From Streptomyces pseudovenezuelae (GTDB taxonomy: Bacteria > Actinomycetota > Actinomycetes > Streptomycetales > Streptomycetaceae): DNA of 64,000 bases. The notes under the pieces were generated by a model. The model did not search any database, was not told the origin of the DNA, and saw nothing but the letters and a program-made list of their open reading frames with translations. The DNA is taken from NCBI RefSeq assembly GCF_029892565.1, contig NZ_JARXVH010000002.1, positions 474,501 through 538,500 of the forward strand. Direction: 5' to 3'. The translations under genes and the position numbers were made by a program. This document shows positions 1-8,466 of the stretch, one piece after another (position 1 is the first letter of the stretch; each line of letters opens with the position of its first letter).

Positions 1-2
1 CG

Positions 3-911
3 CACGAGGTCGTCGTCCCCCTCAGGGCCACACGGCCCCCGGCATGGCCGCTCCTGCCGACCCCCGCACCGGCCCGCACGTTCTCTCCAGCGCAGATCCA
101 GACTCCCGGCGTCTCGGCCCTGCTGCTGGCCACCCTGTACGGCGACCGGCGCCGTCAAGACACGCTCCTCGCCCAGCACATCCCCGGCTTGCTGGACCAA
201 CTCGGCAGCCCACCATGGTGGTTCATCCGCTTCCGCGACCCCGGCCATCACCTCCGGGTACGCATCGCCCTGCCTGATCCCGGAGCCTTCGCCGCGACCG
301 CCTACGCCGTCGGCACCTGGGCCAACGAACTGCGCACCGCCGGGCTGCTGTCGGACGTGCGCTTCCCCACCTCCTACCGCGAGATGGGCCGTTGGGGCTC
401 CGGCACTGCCTGGGACGCCGCCGAGAATGTGTTCCGCGCTGACTCGCGAGCCGTCGTCACTCAGCTCTCCCAATCCCTCCGGCCGCATCCGCGTGCGCTG
501 GTCGCGGCGCACACCATCTCCATCGCCACCGCGTTCCTCGGTAGCCACGAGGCCGGGATGCGCTGGCTGATCGACCACATTCCGCCCAACGCGCCCGCGC
601 CGGTGGCGCGTCCACAGTTCACCGAGACAGTACGGCTGGCCGACCCGTCCGGCGACTGGGCGGCACTGCGCGACGTTCCCGGTGGACAGGCCATCGTGGA
701 GGCGTGGGCCGAACGGGACGTGGCGCTTGCCGCCTACCACCCCCACCTCCTAGGCCCGGGGACTCAAGGCATCCGCCTGGACGACGTTCTCTCCTCTCTC
801 CTGCACGTCCACTTCGTGCGGCACCTGGCGGTCGACTTCCCCGAGGAAGCGATCTGCCTGTATCTCGCCCGCGCCGCTGCCCTGGCCTGGATCTCTCGGA
901 GGACACGGTGA
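3..911 (+). CDS. Lantibiotic dehydratase (LanB), C-terminal part, 5' end outside window
   Basis: The reading frame is open from the left edge and ends at 911, giving about 302 residues with no plausible upstream start, so this is the 3' part of a longer gene. The protein begins HEVVVPL and continues through SPPWWFIRFRDPGHHLRVRI, which matches the SpaB_C (thiopeptide-type biosynthesis) domain that eliminates glutamyl-tRNA-activated Ser/Thr in class I lanthipeptide precursors. The stop overlaps the GTG of lanC by four bases, so the two are translationally coupled. The glutamylation domain must lie left of the window. The family assignment is secure; the substrate peptide is not visible. Confidence 0.85.
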   Translation, partial: HEVVVPLRATRPPAWPLLPTPAPARTFSPAQIQTPGVSALLLATLYGDRRRQDTLLAQHIPGLLDQLGSPPWWFIRFRDPGHHLRVRIALPDPGAFAATAYAVGTWANELRTAGLLSDVRFPTSYREMGRWGSGTAWDAAENVFRADSRAVVTQLSQSLRPHPRALVAAHTISIATAFLGSHEAGMRWLIDHIPPNAPAPVARPQFTETVRLADPSGDWAALRDVPGGQAIVEAWAERDVALAAYHPHLLGPGTQGIRLDDVLSSLLHVHFVRHLAVDFPEEAICLYLARAAALAWISRRTR

Positions 912-2182
912 CCCACCCTCCCGCGCTGAAGATGGCGGACGCCGTCGCCGACCTCCTGGCCGCCCCCGCCACAGCCCCATTGAGTCTCCGCACGACCACG
1001 GCCGAACGGCAGCAACTCGCTTACGGGCCGCTGGGAATCGCGCTGTTGCACATTGAACGGGCCGCGCGGGGCATCGGACCGTGGCAACGCGCCCACGACT
1101 GGCTCACCGCCGCTACTCGGCAACCGTTCACCAGCGGCCCGGACAGCCACCCGTTCTACGGCGCCCCCGCCCTCGCCCACACCGTGGCCTGCGCGGCCGA
1201 CCACCTCCCCGGTACCTACCAGCGCGCACTGGACACCCTCGACGCGCAGATCGCCAGCGACATCCGCACACGCCTTGACGCCGCGCACCGCCGCATCGAC
1301 GCCGGCCGCCTGCCGCACCTGGCGGAGTTCGACGCGATCCGTGGACTCACCGGCTACGGGGCCTACCTGCTGCGCCGGGACCCGTCCAGCGCCGACCTGC
1401 ACGCGGTGCTCGGCTACTGCGTACGTCTCACCGAACCGCTCAGCTCCGGCGGCGAGTCTCTGCCGGGCTGGTGGACGGCCAGCGGGCCATCCGGCCGACT
1501 GGACGAGCGGTTTCCCGGCGGGCACGCCAACAGCGGTCTCGCGCACGGAATCAGCGGGGTGCTCGCGCTGCTGGCGCTCGCCGTCCGATACGGTGCCGCG
1601 CCCGCCGGACACCACCACGCCATGCGCACCATCCTGGCGTGGCTGGACCGCTGGCAGGAGAAGACCGACCTCGGCGTCGCCTGGCCGTACTGGGTCACGC
1701 GCGCCGAACTCGCGGACGGGCACCTCATCCCGTCGGTGCCGCGCCGCCCGTCATGGTGCTACGGCACCGCCGGCCTCGCCCGCGCCCAGCAGCTCGCTGC
1801 CTTGGTCCTCGGTGACTCCACCCGCCAAGTCGAGGCGGAGCGCGCGCTCGTGGCAGCCCTCACCGAGCGCACACAGCTCGCGGCCACCACCGACAACGGC
1901 CTGTGCCACGGCTTCGCCGGTCTCGCCCACATCGCCGCCCGCACCAGCACGGACGCGTACCCCACGACCGCCGGTCAGCTCCAGTCGACGATCCCGGCAC
2001 TCCTGGCCGCAGTGTGCCCACCGGGCACCGACCCGGCAAACGCAGCCGCGGCCCTGGTGCGGGACGAGGAAGCCGGGCCCGGATTCCTCAACGGCGCCGC
2101 CGGCATAGCCCTCGCGCTCCTCGCCCCCGCCACCACCACACCGCCCCTGTCCGCCTGGGATTCCTGCCTCCTCCTCGCCTGA
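908..2182 (+). CDS. lanC: Lanthionine synthetase C family cyclase (LanC)
   Basis: This 424-residue protein would be the zinc-dependent cyclase that adds cysteine thiols to dehydrated residues of a lanthipeptide precursor. The zinc-site motifs are visible: SWCYGTAG with Cys284, and LCHGFAG with Cys333-His334. An upstream GHANSGLAHGISG segment fits the double-toroid repeats of LanC. The GTG at 908 overlaps the LanB stop (GTGA) and was chosen for that coupling, because the frame stays open further upstream. Length is typical of stand-alone LanC. It belongs to the same operon as the flanking LanB and methyltransferase fusion. Confidence 0.9.
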   Translation: MTHPPALKMADAVADLLAAPATAPLSLRTTTAERQQLAYGPLGIALLHIERAARGIGPWQRAHDWLTAATRQPFTSGPDSHPFYGAPALAHTVACAADHLPGTYQRALDTLDAQIASDIRTRLDAAHRRIDAGRLPHLAEFDAIRGLTGYGAYLLRRDPSSADLHAVLGYCVRLTEPLSSGGESLPGWWTASGPSGRLDERFPGGHANSGLAHGISGVLALLALAVRYGAAPAGHHHAMRTILAWLDRWQEKTDLGVAWPYWVTRAELADGHLIPSVPRRPSWCYGTAGLARAQQLAALVLGDSTRQVEAERALVAALTERTQLAATTDNGLCHGFAGLAHIAARTSTDAYPTTAGQLQSTIPALLAAVCPPGTDPANAAAALVRDEEAGPGFLNGAAGIALALLAPATTTPPLSAWDSCLLLA

Positions 2183-2206
2183 CCCCCTGATCGAAGGACC
2201 ACCGCC

Positions 2207-4288
2207 ATGCCCCCGGACCGCTGGCACCAGCACAACATCACCTTCGCCGACCGCGCGACCGCGCAGCGCGCCATCGCCGAACGCCTCGGCCCCACCCTGC
2301 TCGCAGCCCAGGAAGAGGGCCAGCTCACCGGCTGGTGGTTCATGAATAAGCAGCCCTGGCCCCTGCGATACCGTGCCGCAACACCATCCCCGCTGGTCGA
2401 GTCGCTGCTGAGCGAGCTGGCCGACGACGGCACAGTCCGGTCGTGGACGTACGGCATCTACGAGTCGGAAACCACTGCCTTCGGCGGCACGGCGGCCATG
2501 GAAGCTGCCCACGGCCTCTTCCACCAGGACAGTCGGTACCTGCTCACCTATCAACCCGGCCCCGACCAACTGGGGCGCCGGGAGACCGCCGTCCTCCTCT
2601 TCAGCTCGCTGATGCGGGCCGCCAAGCTCGACTGGTTCGAGCAAGGCGACGTGTGGGCGAAAGCCGCCCTGCTGCGACCGGCAGCCGAGGTTCTCGCCCC
2701 GGAGCGGACCGCCGCCCTGATACCGGCCATGCGCACGCTGATGACCGTCGACGCGCGCAGTCTCTGCCGAACGGACGGCCCGCTCGACGGGCACGCCGAG
2801 TGGGTGGCCGCCTTCGAGCAAGCCGGTGCCACGCTCGCCCACCTCGCCGCCGGGGGCGGACTCTCGCGCGGACTGCGAGCCGTCATCGCCCACCACGTGA
2901 TCTTCCACGCCAACCGCGCCGGTCTCCGCCCGGACGACCAAAGCGCCCTGTTCAACACCGCACGAGAGGCAGTCATGGGATCGAGTGACAACACCGCGTC
3001 GCCCGCCGAGGGCACGTCGGACACCACTAGCGTCAGGACGGTGAACACCGACACGATCGCCACCCACGGGGCCGAGGCCGAACGACTCCGCAACGCCCTG
3101 GTCGACCAGATCCGCGAAGCCGGAGACGCCCGCACACCCGCCGTCGAGACCGCTCTGCGCACCGTGCCCCGCCACCTGTTCGTGCCCGACGCCCCGCTCG
3201 CAGACGCGTACGCCAACGCGCCGGTCAACATCAAGTACGACACCGACGGCACGTCGATCTCCTGCGCCTCCCAGCCCGCAATCGTCGCCCTCATGCTCGA
3301 CCAGCTGGAGGCCCAGCCCGGCGAACGCATCCTCGAACTCGGCGCCGGCACCGGCTACAACGCCGCCCTCCTCGCCCACCTGGTCGGCGAGCGCGGTCAC
3401 GTGACCACGATCGACGTCGACGACGACCTCGTGGAAGGCGCCCGCGCCCACCTCGACGCGGCAGGGTTCACCAACGTCGAGGCGCTGACCCGGGACGGCG
3501 CCGTCGGCCACGCGGAGGGCGCCCCGTACGACCGGATCATCGCCACCGTCGGCGCGCACGGCGTCCCCCACGCCTGGCTCGACCAACTCGCCCCCGGCGG
3601 ACGGCTCGTCGTTCCCCAGCGACTCAAAGGCAGCGTGTCCCGCTCCATCGCCTACGAGCAGCGCGACGGCCGCTGGACCAGCATCGGCAGCAGGATGAAC
3701 ACCTTCATGCCGCTGCGCCGCGGCATCGCCGACGACGACCGCCGCGTCATCCCCCTCAGCAAGGACGGCACCGTACGGATCCAGGCCCCCGCCGGGCAGC
3801 CCATCGACGCCGACGCCCTGACCGGAGTACTGGAGCAGCCCCGCACCGAGGAGTGGACCGGCATGACGGTCCGCGCCATGGAGTCCCCGGAGTGGATGGA
3901 GCTGTTCGTCTCCTGCTCCCTGCCCAGCGGCCTGATCCGCATGCTGTTCCCACAGGACGCCAAGGGCACGCTGCTCACCGAGGACCCCTACCCCTCCTCC
4001 ACCGCGGCCGTCGACAAGGGCGCCGTCACCTACCTCGCCCGCCGCCTCTCGCAGCAGAAGACCCCCGAAGGCGGCAAGCTCTGGGAGTTCGGCGTCATCG
4101 GCCACGGTCCCGGCAGCGACGAACTGGCCGCGAAGGTCGCCGAGGCGATCCGCACCTGGGACCGCGACTACCGGGGACGCGAAGCCTCCTTCGCCATCCA
4201 GCCTCTCGACGCACCTGCGATCGAGGAGCAGCCCGGCCTCTTCTCTCTCGACACGCCGCTGAATCGCATCGTCGTCGACTGGCGTTGA
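2207..4288 (+). CDS. SpaB_C-like domain fused to PCMT-type O-methyltransferase (FxLD lanthipeptide system)
   Basis: The 693-residue protein has two parts. Residues 1-255 resemble the LanB C-terminal/thiopeptide-type domain (WHQHNITFAD, GWWFMNKQPWPLRYR). Residues 285-500 form a protein-isoaspartate-methyltransferase-like Rossmann domain with SAM motif LELGAGTG at 376-383. A further 190-residue C-terminal region is specific to this family. It fits the 'methyltransferase, FxLD system' group, where the enzyme methylates an Asp of the modified peptide, a step toward succinimide or isoAsp. It starts 24 bp after lanC behind a GAAGGA ribosome site. The two-domain fusion links elimination-domain and methyltransferase functions in one chain. 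Substrate assignment is inferred. Confidence 0.82.
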   Translation: MPPDRWHQHNITFADRATAQRAIAERLGPTLLAAQEEGQLTGWWFMNKQPWPLRYRAATPSPLVESLLSELADDGTVRSWTYGIYESETTAFGGTAAMEAAHGLFHQDSRYLLTYQPGPDQLGRRETAVLLFSSLMRAAKLDWFEQGDVWAKAALLRPAAEVLAPERTAALIPAMRTLMTVDARSLCRTDGPLDGHAEWVAAFEQAGATLAHLAAGGGLSRGLRAVIAHHVIFHANRAGLRPDDQSALFNTAREAVMGSSDNTASPAEGTSDTTSVRTVNTDTIATHGAEAERLRNALVDQIREAGDARTPAVETALRTVPRHLFVPDAPLADAYANAPVNIKYDTDGTSISCASQPAIVALMLDQLEAQPGERILELGAGTGYNAALLAHLVGERGHVTTIDVDDDLVEGARAHLDAAGFTNVEALTRDGAVGHAEGAPYDRIIATVGAHGVPHAWLDQLAPGGRLVVPQRLKGSVSRSIAYEQRDGRWTSIGSRMNTFMPLRRGIADDDRRVIPLSKDGTVRIQAPAGQPIDADALTGVLEQPRTEEWTGMTVRAMESPEWMELFVSCSLPSGLIRMLFPQDAKGTLLTEDPYPSSTAAVDKGAVTYLARRLSQQKTPEGGKLWEFGVIGHGPGSDELAAKVAEAIRTWDRDYRGREASFAIQPLDAPAIEEQPGLFSLDTPLNRIVVDWR

Positions 4289-4380
4289 TGCCAGCCCGGA
4301 CGTGAAAGGGGGTGGAGCCCGTGGGCGTTGCCGACAGGCTCCACCAGTCCCTACCCATACCGTCACTCCCAGGGGGCCCC

Positions 4381-5517
4381 ATGGACCCGCACGGCCCGAT
4401 AGCAAGGCGCTTCCCACTCGTTGCCCGATTCCGGCCCGCCTGCCTCCCGCTGCCCGACCGGGTACAGGCACTGGCTGACCTGGCCGACCGGGCGCTACAG
4501 CAGGGCGAACAAGGACTGGCCTCCACGGTCTTCAACCAGTCCGCGCTCCTGGCCTCCGACCTCGGCCTTCCCGACCTCGCCCGGTCGATGTGCCACCGCC
4601 ACGCCAACGCCTACCTGCGGGCATGCCCGCTGTCCGCGACGAGCACCATCCGGGGCCTGGAACCCCTGGTCAACCTCGCCCGCTTGCAGATCCGCGCCGG
4701 CAACACCGACGACGGCCGCCGTCGGCTCCTGGACCTGTACGAAGCCGTCGGCACCGGAGACGAGGTCACCTTCGAAGGCATCACCGTGCCTGCCGACCTC
4801 ACCCGCACCAACCAGGACCGGCACGACGTCCGAGCGTGGCTGTGGCGCGTCCTGCTCGCCGACGGCACGCGCACCCTCACGACCACGGGCCGCTGGCGTG
4901 AGGCCCTGGCTCACATCGAGGAGCATCGGGGCGTCGGCGCACGCATGCTGGACGGACGCCAAGTCGCCGTCGTCGCGGCCCTTACCGTCGGTGACACAAG
5001 ACGGGCTATGGGCCTGCTCACCACGACATCGCCGGGTGACCCGTGGGAGCAGGCCGTCACCGACTGCCTGACCGCGATGTGCTGCCGGGCCGCAGGGCAG
5101 GATGTGAACGTCCGCCTCGCTGGTCTCGTGAACATGTACCTAGGGCACGATGCCAAGCGAGGGCTGACCATCTTCGACATCCATCTCGGCCTCACTGTCC
5201 TCGATGTGATCGACTCTGCCGATCAACCTGCGGCCGGCCTTCTCGTCGAGGATCTGGTCCGACGAACTACGCAAGCCCGCAACGGGTATGCGGCCCGCGA
5301 GGTCCTGGCACACCCTCTGTTCCTCGCGTTCGCCACCGATAGCCAGGCACGAGACTGCAAGGACTTGGTTCGGGCCTGTGCGCTCGGCGCGAGGACGTTG
5401 CCAGAAGAAGCGTTTCGAGACCTCTCCACCGCGCTGGACCGCAGTGAGACGGTGCTCAACTCCTCGATGACCAGCACGACTCCAAGGGCCCTGTTCCAAC
5501 CCCGGGAAGTGGATTGA
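4381..5517 (+). CDS. Hypothetical helical protein, lanthipeptide-cluster associated
   Basis: A protein of about 378 residues, rich in helices and Ala/Leu, with TPR-like spacing (ALADLADRALQQGEQGLAS, ARLQIRAGNTDDGRRRLLDLYEA). No catalytic motif is seen. Proteins of this kind sit next to RiPP clusters in Streptomyces, but I cannot name a function. The ATG at 4381 was chosen because AGGGGG lies just upstream; GTG codons at 4312 and 4321 are in frame and also possible. The stop overlaps the next start (TGATG), so it is coupled to the methyltransferase downstream. A scaffold or regulatory role is conceivable but unsupported. Confidence 0.6.
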   Translation: MDPHGPIARRFPLVARFRPACLPLPDRVQALADLADRALQQGEQGLASTVFNQSALLASDLGLPDLARSMCHRHANAYLRACPLSATSTIRGLEPLVNLARLQIRAGNTDDGRRRLLDLYEAVGTGDEVTFEGITVPADLTRTNQDRHDVRAWLWRVLLADGTRTLTTTGRWREALAHIEEHRGVGARMLDGRQVAVVAALTVGDTRRAMGLLTTTSPGDPWEQAVTDCLTAMCCRAAGQDVNVRLAGLVNMYLGHDAKRGLTIFDIHLGLTVLDVIDSADQPAAGLLVEDLVRRTTQARNGYAAREVLAHPLFLAFATDSQARDCKDLVRACALGARTLPEEAFRDLSTALDRSETVLNSSMTSTTPRALFQPREVD

Positions 5518-6248
5518 TGTCGCAGCTCCCCAGCTCGGACGATCCGGGATCACGCACCGGACGCAATTCCTTGGAGTCCATGAATCGTCAGGCGTGGACG
5601 GTCTACGGACGATTCCAGCTCGACCGGGGATTCCGGACTCCAGATCCCGTTCAGATCCACTGGGGCGCACCCGGTGATGCGGGACCGGGCACCGGTGTGC
5701 TCGGCGCCATCGCCGGCAAGAGGCTGCTCGACCTCGGCTCCGGTGGCGGCCACTACGCTGCCCACCTTGCCCGCGACCACCGCGCTGTCGTCGACGCCAT
5801 CGACGTCGCGCCCACTCAGCACCAGCGGGCCCTACTCCAGTACGCCGACGTCCCTGGGGTCCGCTTTCTGCTCGGGGACGCCATCGACCACCTGGACCGA
5901 TGCGAGCCGTACGACCTGGTCTACTCGGTCCACGGCCTCGGCTACCTCCACCCCCACCGCAGCCTGCCCGCCCTGTACCGCGGGCTGCGGCCAGGCGGAC
6001 GGCTCGTCTTCTCCGTCCTGCACACCGACCTCCACCGCAGACCGCCTTCCAGCCGACTCGAACCACGACAGCTGAAGGTGCAACTCAAGGGTCTTGAGCC
6101 GCAGGACGTCCATCTGTGGGTTCTCACTCCCCAGTTGTGGGAGGACGTGCTCACCGACCACGACTTCACCGTCGAGGCGATCGACGTTCTCCATCGACAC
6201 GAGGACGACCCGGTCGTCGACCAGCTCATTCAGGCCCGCCGTGCCTGA
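5517..6248 (+). CDS. Class I SAM-dependent methyltransferase
   Basis: A 243-residue protein with a Rossmann methyltransferase core: LLDLGSGGGHYAAHLA is motif I, VDAIDVAPTQ holds the acidic residue for the SAM ribose, DLVYSVHGLGYL is motif IV, and LRPGGRLVFSVLH is motif VI. It resembles Methyltransf_11/25 enzymes acting on small molecules rather than DNA. The ATG at 5517 overlaps the upstream stop, so it is likely the last gene of the lanthipeptide operon. It may tailor the peptide or a cofactor; the substrate is unknown. Confidence 0.8.
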   Translation: MSQLPSSDDPGSRTGRNSLESMNRQAWTVYGRFQLDRGFRTPDPVQIHWGAPGDAGPGTGVLGAIAGKRLLDLGSGGGHYAAHLARDHRAVVDAIDVAPTQHQRALLQYADVPGVRFLLGDAIDHLDRCEPYDLVYSVHGLGYLHPHRSLPALYRGLRPGGRLVFSVLHTDLHRRPPSSRLEPRQLKVQLKGLEPQDVHLWVLTPQLWEDVLTDHDFTVEAIDVLHRHEDDPVVDQLIQARRA

Positions 6249-6667
6249 ACAGCCTCCATATCCTGGACGTCGGGCTCGAAGGCACTGCACGAGTCCGGAG
6301 TATTTGAGCAGTCTGACTTGGATATTGCAGTAGTTGGGCACAATTAGGCAGCCCTGCGGCGCCGGTATTTGAGCAGCGACTCAGACTGATGGTGCCTGGG
6401 CGCCAGGCTCCCGGATTCCGTCCCTACTGGTCGGTCGGCCTGAAGCTCCCTGAGGATGGCTCTGCCCGCAACTCCGCAGCCAGTCTTACCGGGCCTGCCC
6501 CGCTGCACGGCGGCCGGTGCCACCATCATGACGTCGCTGCGGCCACCTACCGCCCGATGACGATCTATCGCCCTGGCCACCGTGCGGAGTTCTACAGTGA
6601 AGGGCCCACCAAGGGACGCCACTCGAAGGGGAGTGAGCGTCAGCACGAACCGGGAATGGAGGACGCC
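6249..6667. other. Junction between lanthipeptide cluster and nuclease cassette
   Basis: No convincing gene lies here. Just after the methyltransferase the DNA becomes AT-richer and carries TATTTGAGCAG twice, at 6301-6311 and 6366-6376. A TACAGT at 6593-6598 could be a -10 element for the nuclease cassette, without a clear -35. Several in-frame upstream starts of the next gene fall here (for example ATG 6557 and ATG 6656), but the composition does not look coding. Confidence 0.4.
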
Positions 6668-7528
6668 TTGGCACACGAGAGCGGGTCACACTCCGTATTG
6701 ATGTGGCACTCGTCGACTGACCGGCCTTGGGCCAAGGAGATCGTTTCCGGTCTGGCCCGACACGGCTTCGCTGTACGGAGAATGGAGCAGTACGTAGGGC
6801 CGGGGGAGCAAACGATGGATCTAGGAGAGAGCAAGCAGATGGGGCTCCTTTCGAGTCTCAAAGGTGCTGACTCACTACTCCTTCTGATCTCTCCGGCCGT
6901 GCCTCCGAATGATGAGCAACTGCGCAGTCTCGACAGCAGCATGGACCAGCGTGGTGTTGACGTCGTCCCAGCCATTCTTGGGCAAGGGCCAGTGCCTGAA
7001 CCACTAAGGGGACGCGCCGGGGTGACCATGACGCACGGCGAAGCATCGATCGAGGAACTCAGCCAGAGAATCGAGAACGGGAGGGCGCTTGACCTCCTGG
7101 ATCTCCGGCCGGTGGATTTCGAGAACTTGGTAGAGGATCTTCTTCGCAGCGAGGGATTCGACGTCATCGCCTTCAGTGGAGCGGGAGACCGTGGATACGA
7201 TTTCGTAGCGAGCTTGCCCGGAACCGACAACACGCCGCCGATCGAATACGTCGTAGAAGCCAAGGCGTATCGACACTCCCGGGTGTCAGTGGCAAGCGTG
7301 CATGAAATCGCACAGAAGGTCGCCAGCGCGGGAGGTGGCCGAGTCGGCATGATCGTGACGAATGGTCAGCTCACTTCAGTGGCAAAGAGCGCGCTTGCGG
7401 ACCTTGCCTCGCTTCCGGAGTCCCCTGAGATTCGCGTTTTGGACGGCGCCCAAGTCAGGTATCTCCTACTCAAACATCCTGACCTGGTGCGCAAGTACGG
7501 GCGATCGCACTACGAACGAGGCCGGTGA
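6668..7528 (+). CDS. TIR-like domain fused to Mrr-type restriction endonuclease
   Basis: With the TTG at 6668 the protein has 286 residues. Residues 8-120 look TIR-like: HSVLMWHSSTDRPWAKEIV, then an alternating strand/helix pattern with SLKGADSLLLLISPAVPP. The usual TIR Trp-Glu motif is not obvious. Residues 148-275 match the Mrr catalytic fold: VDFENLVEDLLRSEGFDV, then GAGDRGYDF with Asp178 and VVEAKAY with Glu197-x-Lys199. TTG 6668 is preferred because GGAGG lies six bases upstream; ATG 6656 has a poor ribosome site. The stop overlaps the next GTG. A nuclease triggered through the TIR-like module is a defence-type architecture; function is inferred. Confidence 0.72.
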   Translation: MAHESGSHSVLMWHSSTDRPWAKEIVSGLARHGFAVRRMEQYVGPGEQTMDLGESKQMGLLSSLKGADSLLLLISPAVPPNDEQLRSLDSSMDQRGVDVVPAILGQGPVPEPLRGRAGVTMTHGEASIEELSQRIENGRALDLLDLRPVDFENLVEDLLRSEGFDVIAFSGAGDRGYDFVASLPGTDNTPPIEYVVEAKAYRHSRVSVASVHEIAQKVASAGGGRVGMIVTNGQLTSVAKSALADLASLPESPEIRVLDGAQVRYLLLKHPDLVRKYGRSHYERGR

Positions 7529-8088
7529 GGGCGGTGACCACCCGAGCCGCGCTGACAGCTGCCCAACTGCGTGCTGACCTTGACTCGTGCCCGGCAGGGG
7601 CATCCGGGTGGAAGAGGTTTGAGGAAATCGCGCTCGATACACTCAGCTACCTTTTCGTCCCGCCGCTCAGGCCGCCCACCCCCCAGGCCCACACCTACTC
7701 CAATGTGGAACGCAGGGATGCCGTCTTCCCCAACCGACACCTCGATCTGTCGAGTAACTGGGGAATCTTCCGACAGGATCTTGACGCTCGCATGATCGCA
7801 GTGGAGTTCAAGAACTACGACAAGACAGGGATCGGACGGGAGGAAGTCGATCAGACTGCCAATTATCTGCGCCGGGCCTGGGGGCGCCTTGCCCTGCTTT
7901 GCACGAATGTCGAGCCGGGGAAATCGGCGCATATTCGCCGAAATTCAATCTTCAGTGATGACAAGAAAGTCATCCTCTTCATCACCAAGGCCGATCTCAG
8001 TGAGATGCTGGACATGAAAGATCGAGGCGAAGACCCCTCAGACTTGATCATGGACATCTATGAGGCATTCCTAATTCAGCACGAGTGA
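7525..8088 (+). CDS. PD-(D/E)XK nuclease-like protein, partner of TIR-Mrr gene
   Basis: A 187-residue protein whose GTG overlaps the stop of the TIR-Mrr gene by four bases, so the two are co-translated. RRDAVFPNR contains Asp65, and IAVEFKNYDK contains Glu94-x-Lys96, followed by EEVDQTANYLRR with a Gln where many restriction-type nucleases have a helix residue. This spacing fits a PD-(D/E)XK core. No DNA-recognition domain is evident. GTG 7534 is an alternative start. The gene is lower in G+C than the lanthipeptide genes, consistent with a transferred cassette. Sequence specificity and actual nuclease activity are unproven. Confidence 0.62.
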   Translation: MRAVTTRAALTAAQLRADLDSCPAGASGWKRFEEIALDTLSYLFVPPLRPPTPQAHTYSNVERRDAVFPNRHLDLSSNWGIFRQDLDARMIAVEFKNYDKTGIGREEVDQTANYLRRAWGRLALLCTNVEPGKSAHIRRNSIFSDDKKVILFITKADLSEMLDMKDRGEDPSDLIMDIYEAFLIQHE

Positions 8089-8466
8089 TTCCGGGGTGAG
8101 GCTGCGGAAAGCGTCGGCGACCTCACTGGGCCGATTCAGAGGATGTCAACGTTGGTGGATCGTCGAGTGCTCGCCTATTGCTGAGATGTGCGCTCGATTG
8201 CTGAAGCCGATTGGATCCCCGCAGGCACCTCCCCTTGCCAGCCATCTGTATAAGGTCAGGAGCCGGCGGGTAGGTGGCGGTGGGACCGAAGTCCCATGCC
8301 AGGGAAGGATGAGGGCGCGCCATCGAACCTCGACCAACCTCGATCCGACCCGCGGTCTATGGCGGCCCTGGATGCGGTGGGACAGTGCACGAAGACCGTT
8401 GGCGTGACGTGGCCGTCAGCACGCCCAGCTGTAGTGCCGGTTGGTCGACACGAGGAGGGGCTCTCG
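8089..8466. other. Intergenic region, nuclease cassette
   Basis: About 380 bases without a convincing gene. The frame of the downstream gene is open from ATG 8296, but the stretch to 8467 lacks coding-like composition and the best ribosome site (GAGGAGGGG at 8452-8460) serves the GTG at 8467. No repeat or terminator stands out. Confidence 0.35.

Noticed and set aside
1751..4471. 906-residue minus-strand open frame opposite the lanthipeptide genes
   Set aside because: Low-complexity Gly/Val/Ala composition and codon pattern are those of a shadow of high-G+C genes. Similar long shadows at 19400-21427 and 20817-23570 are rejected as well.
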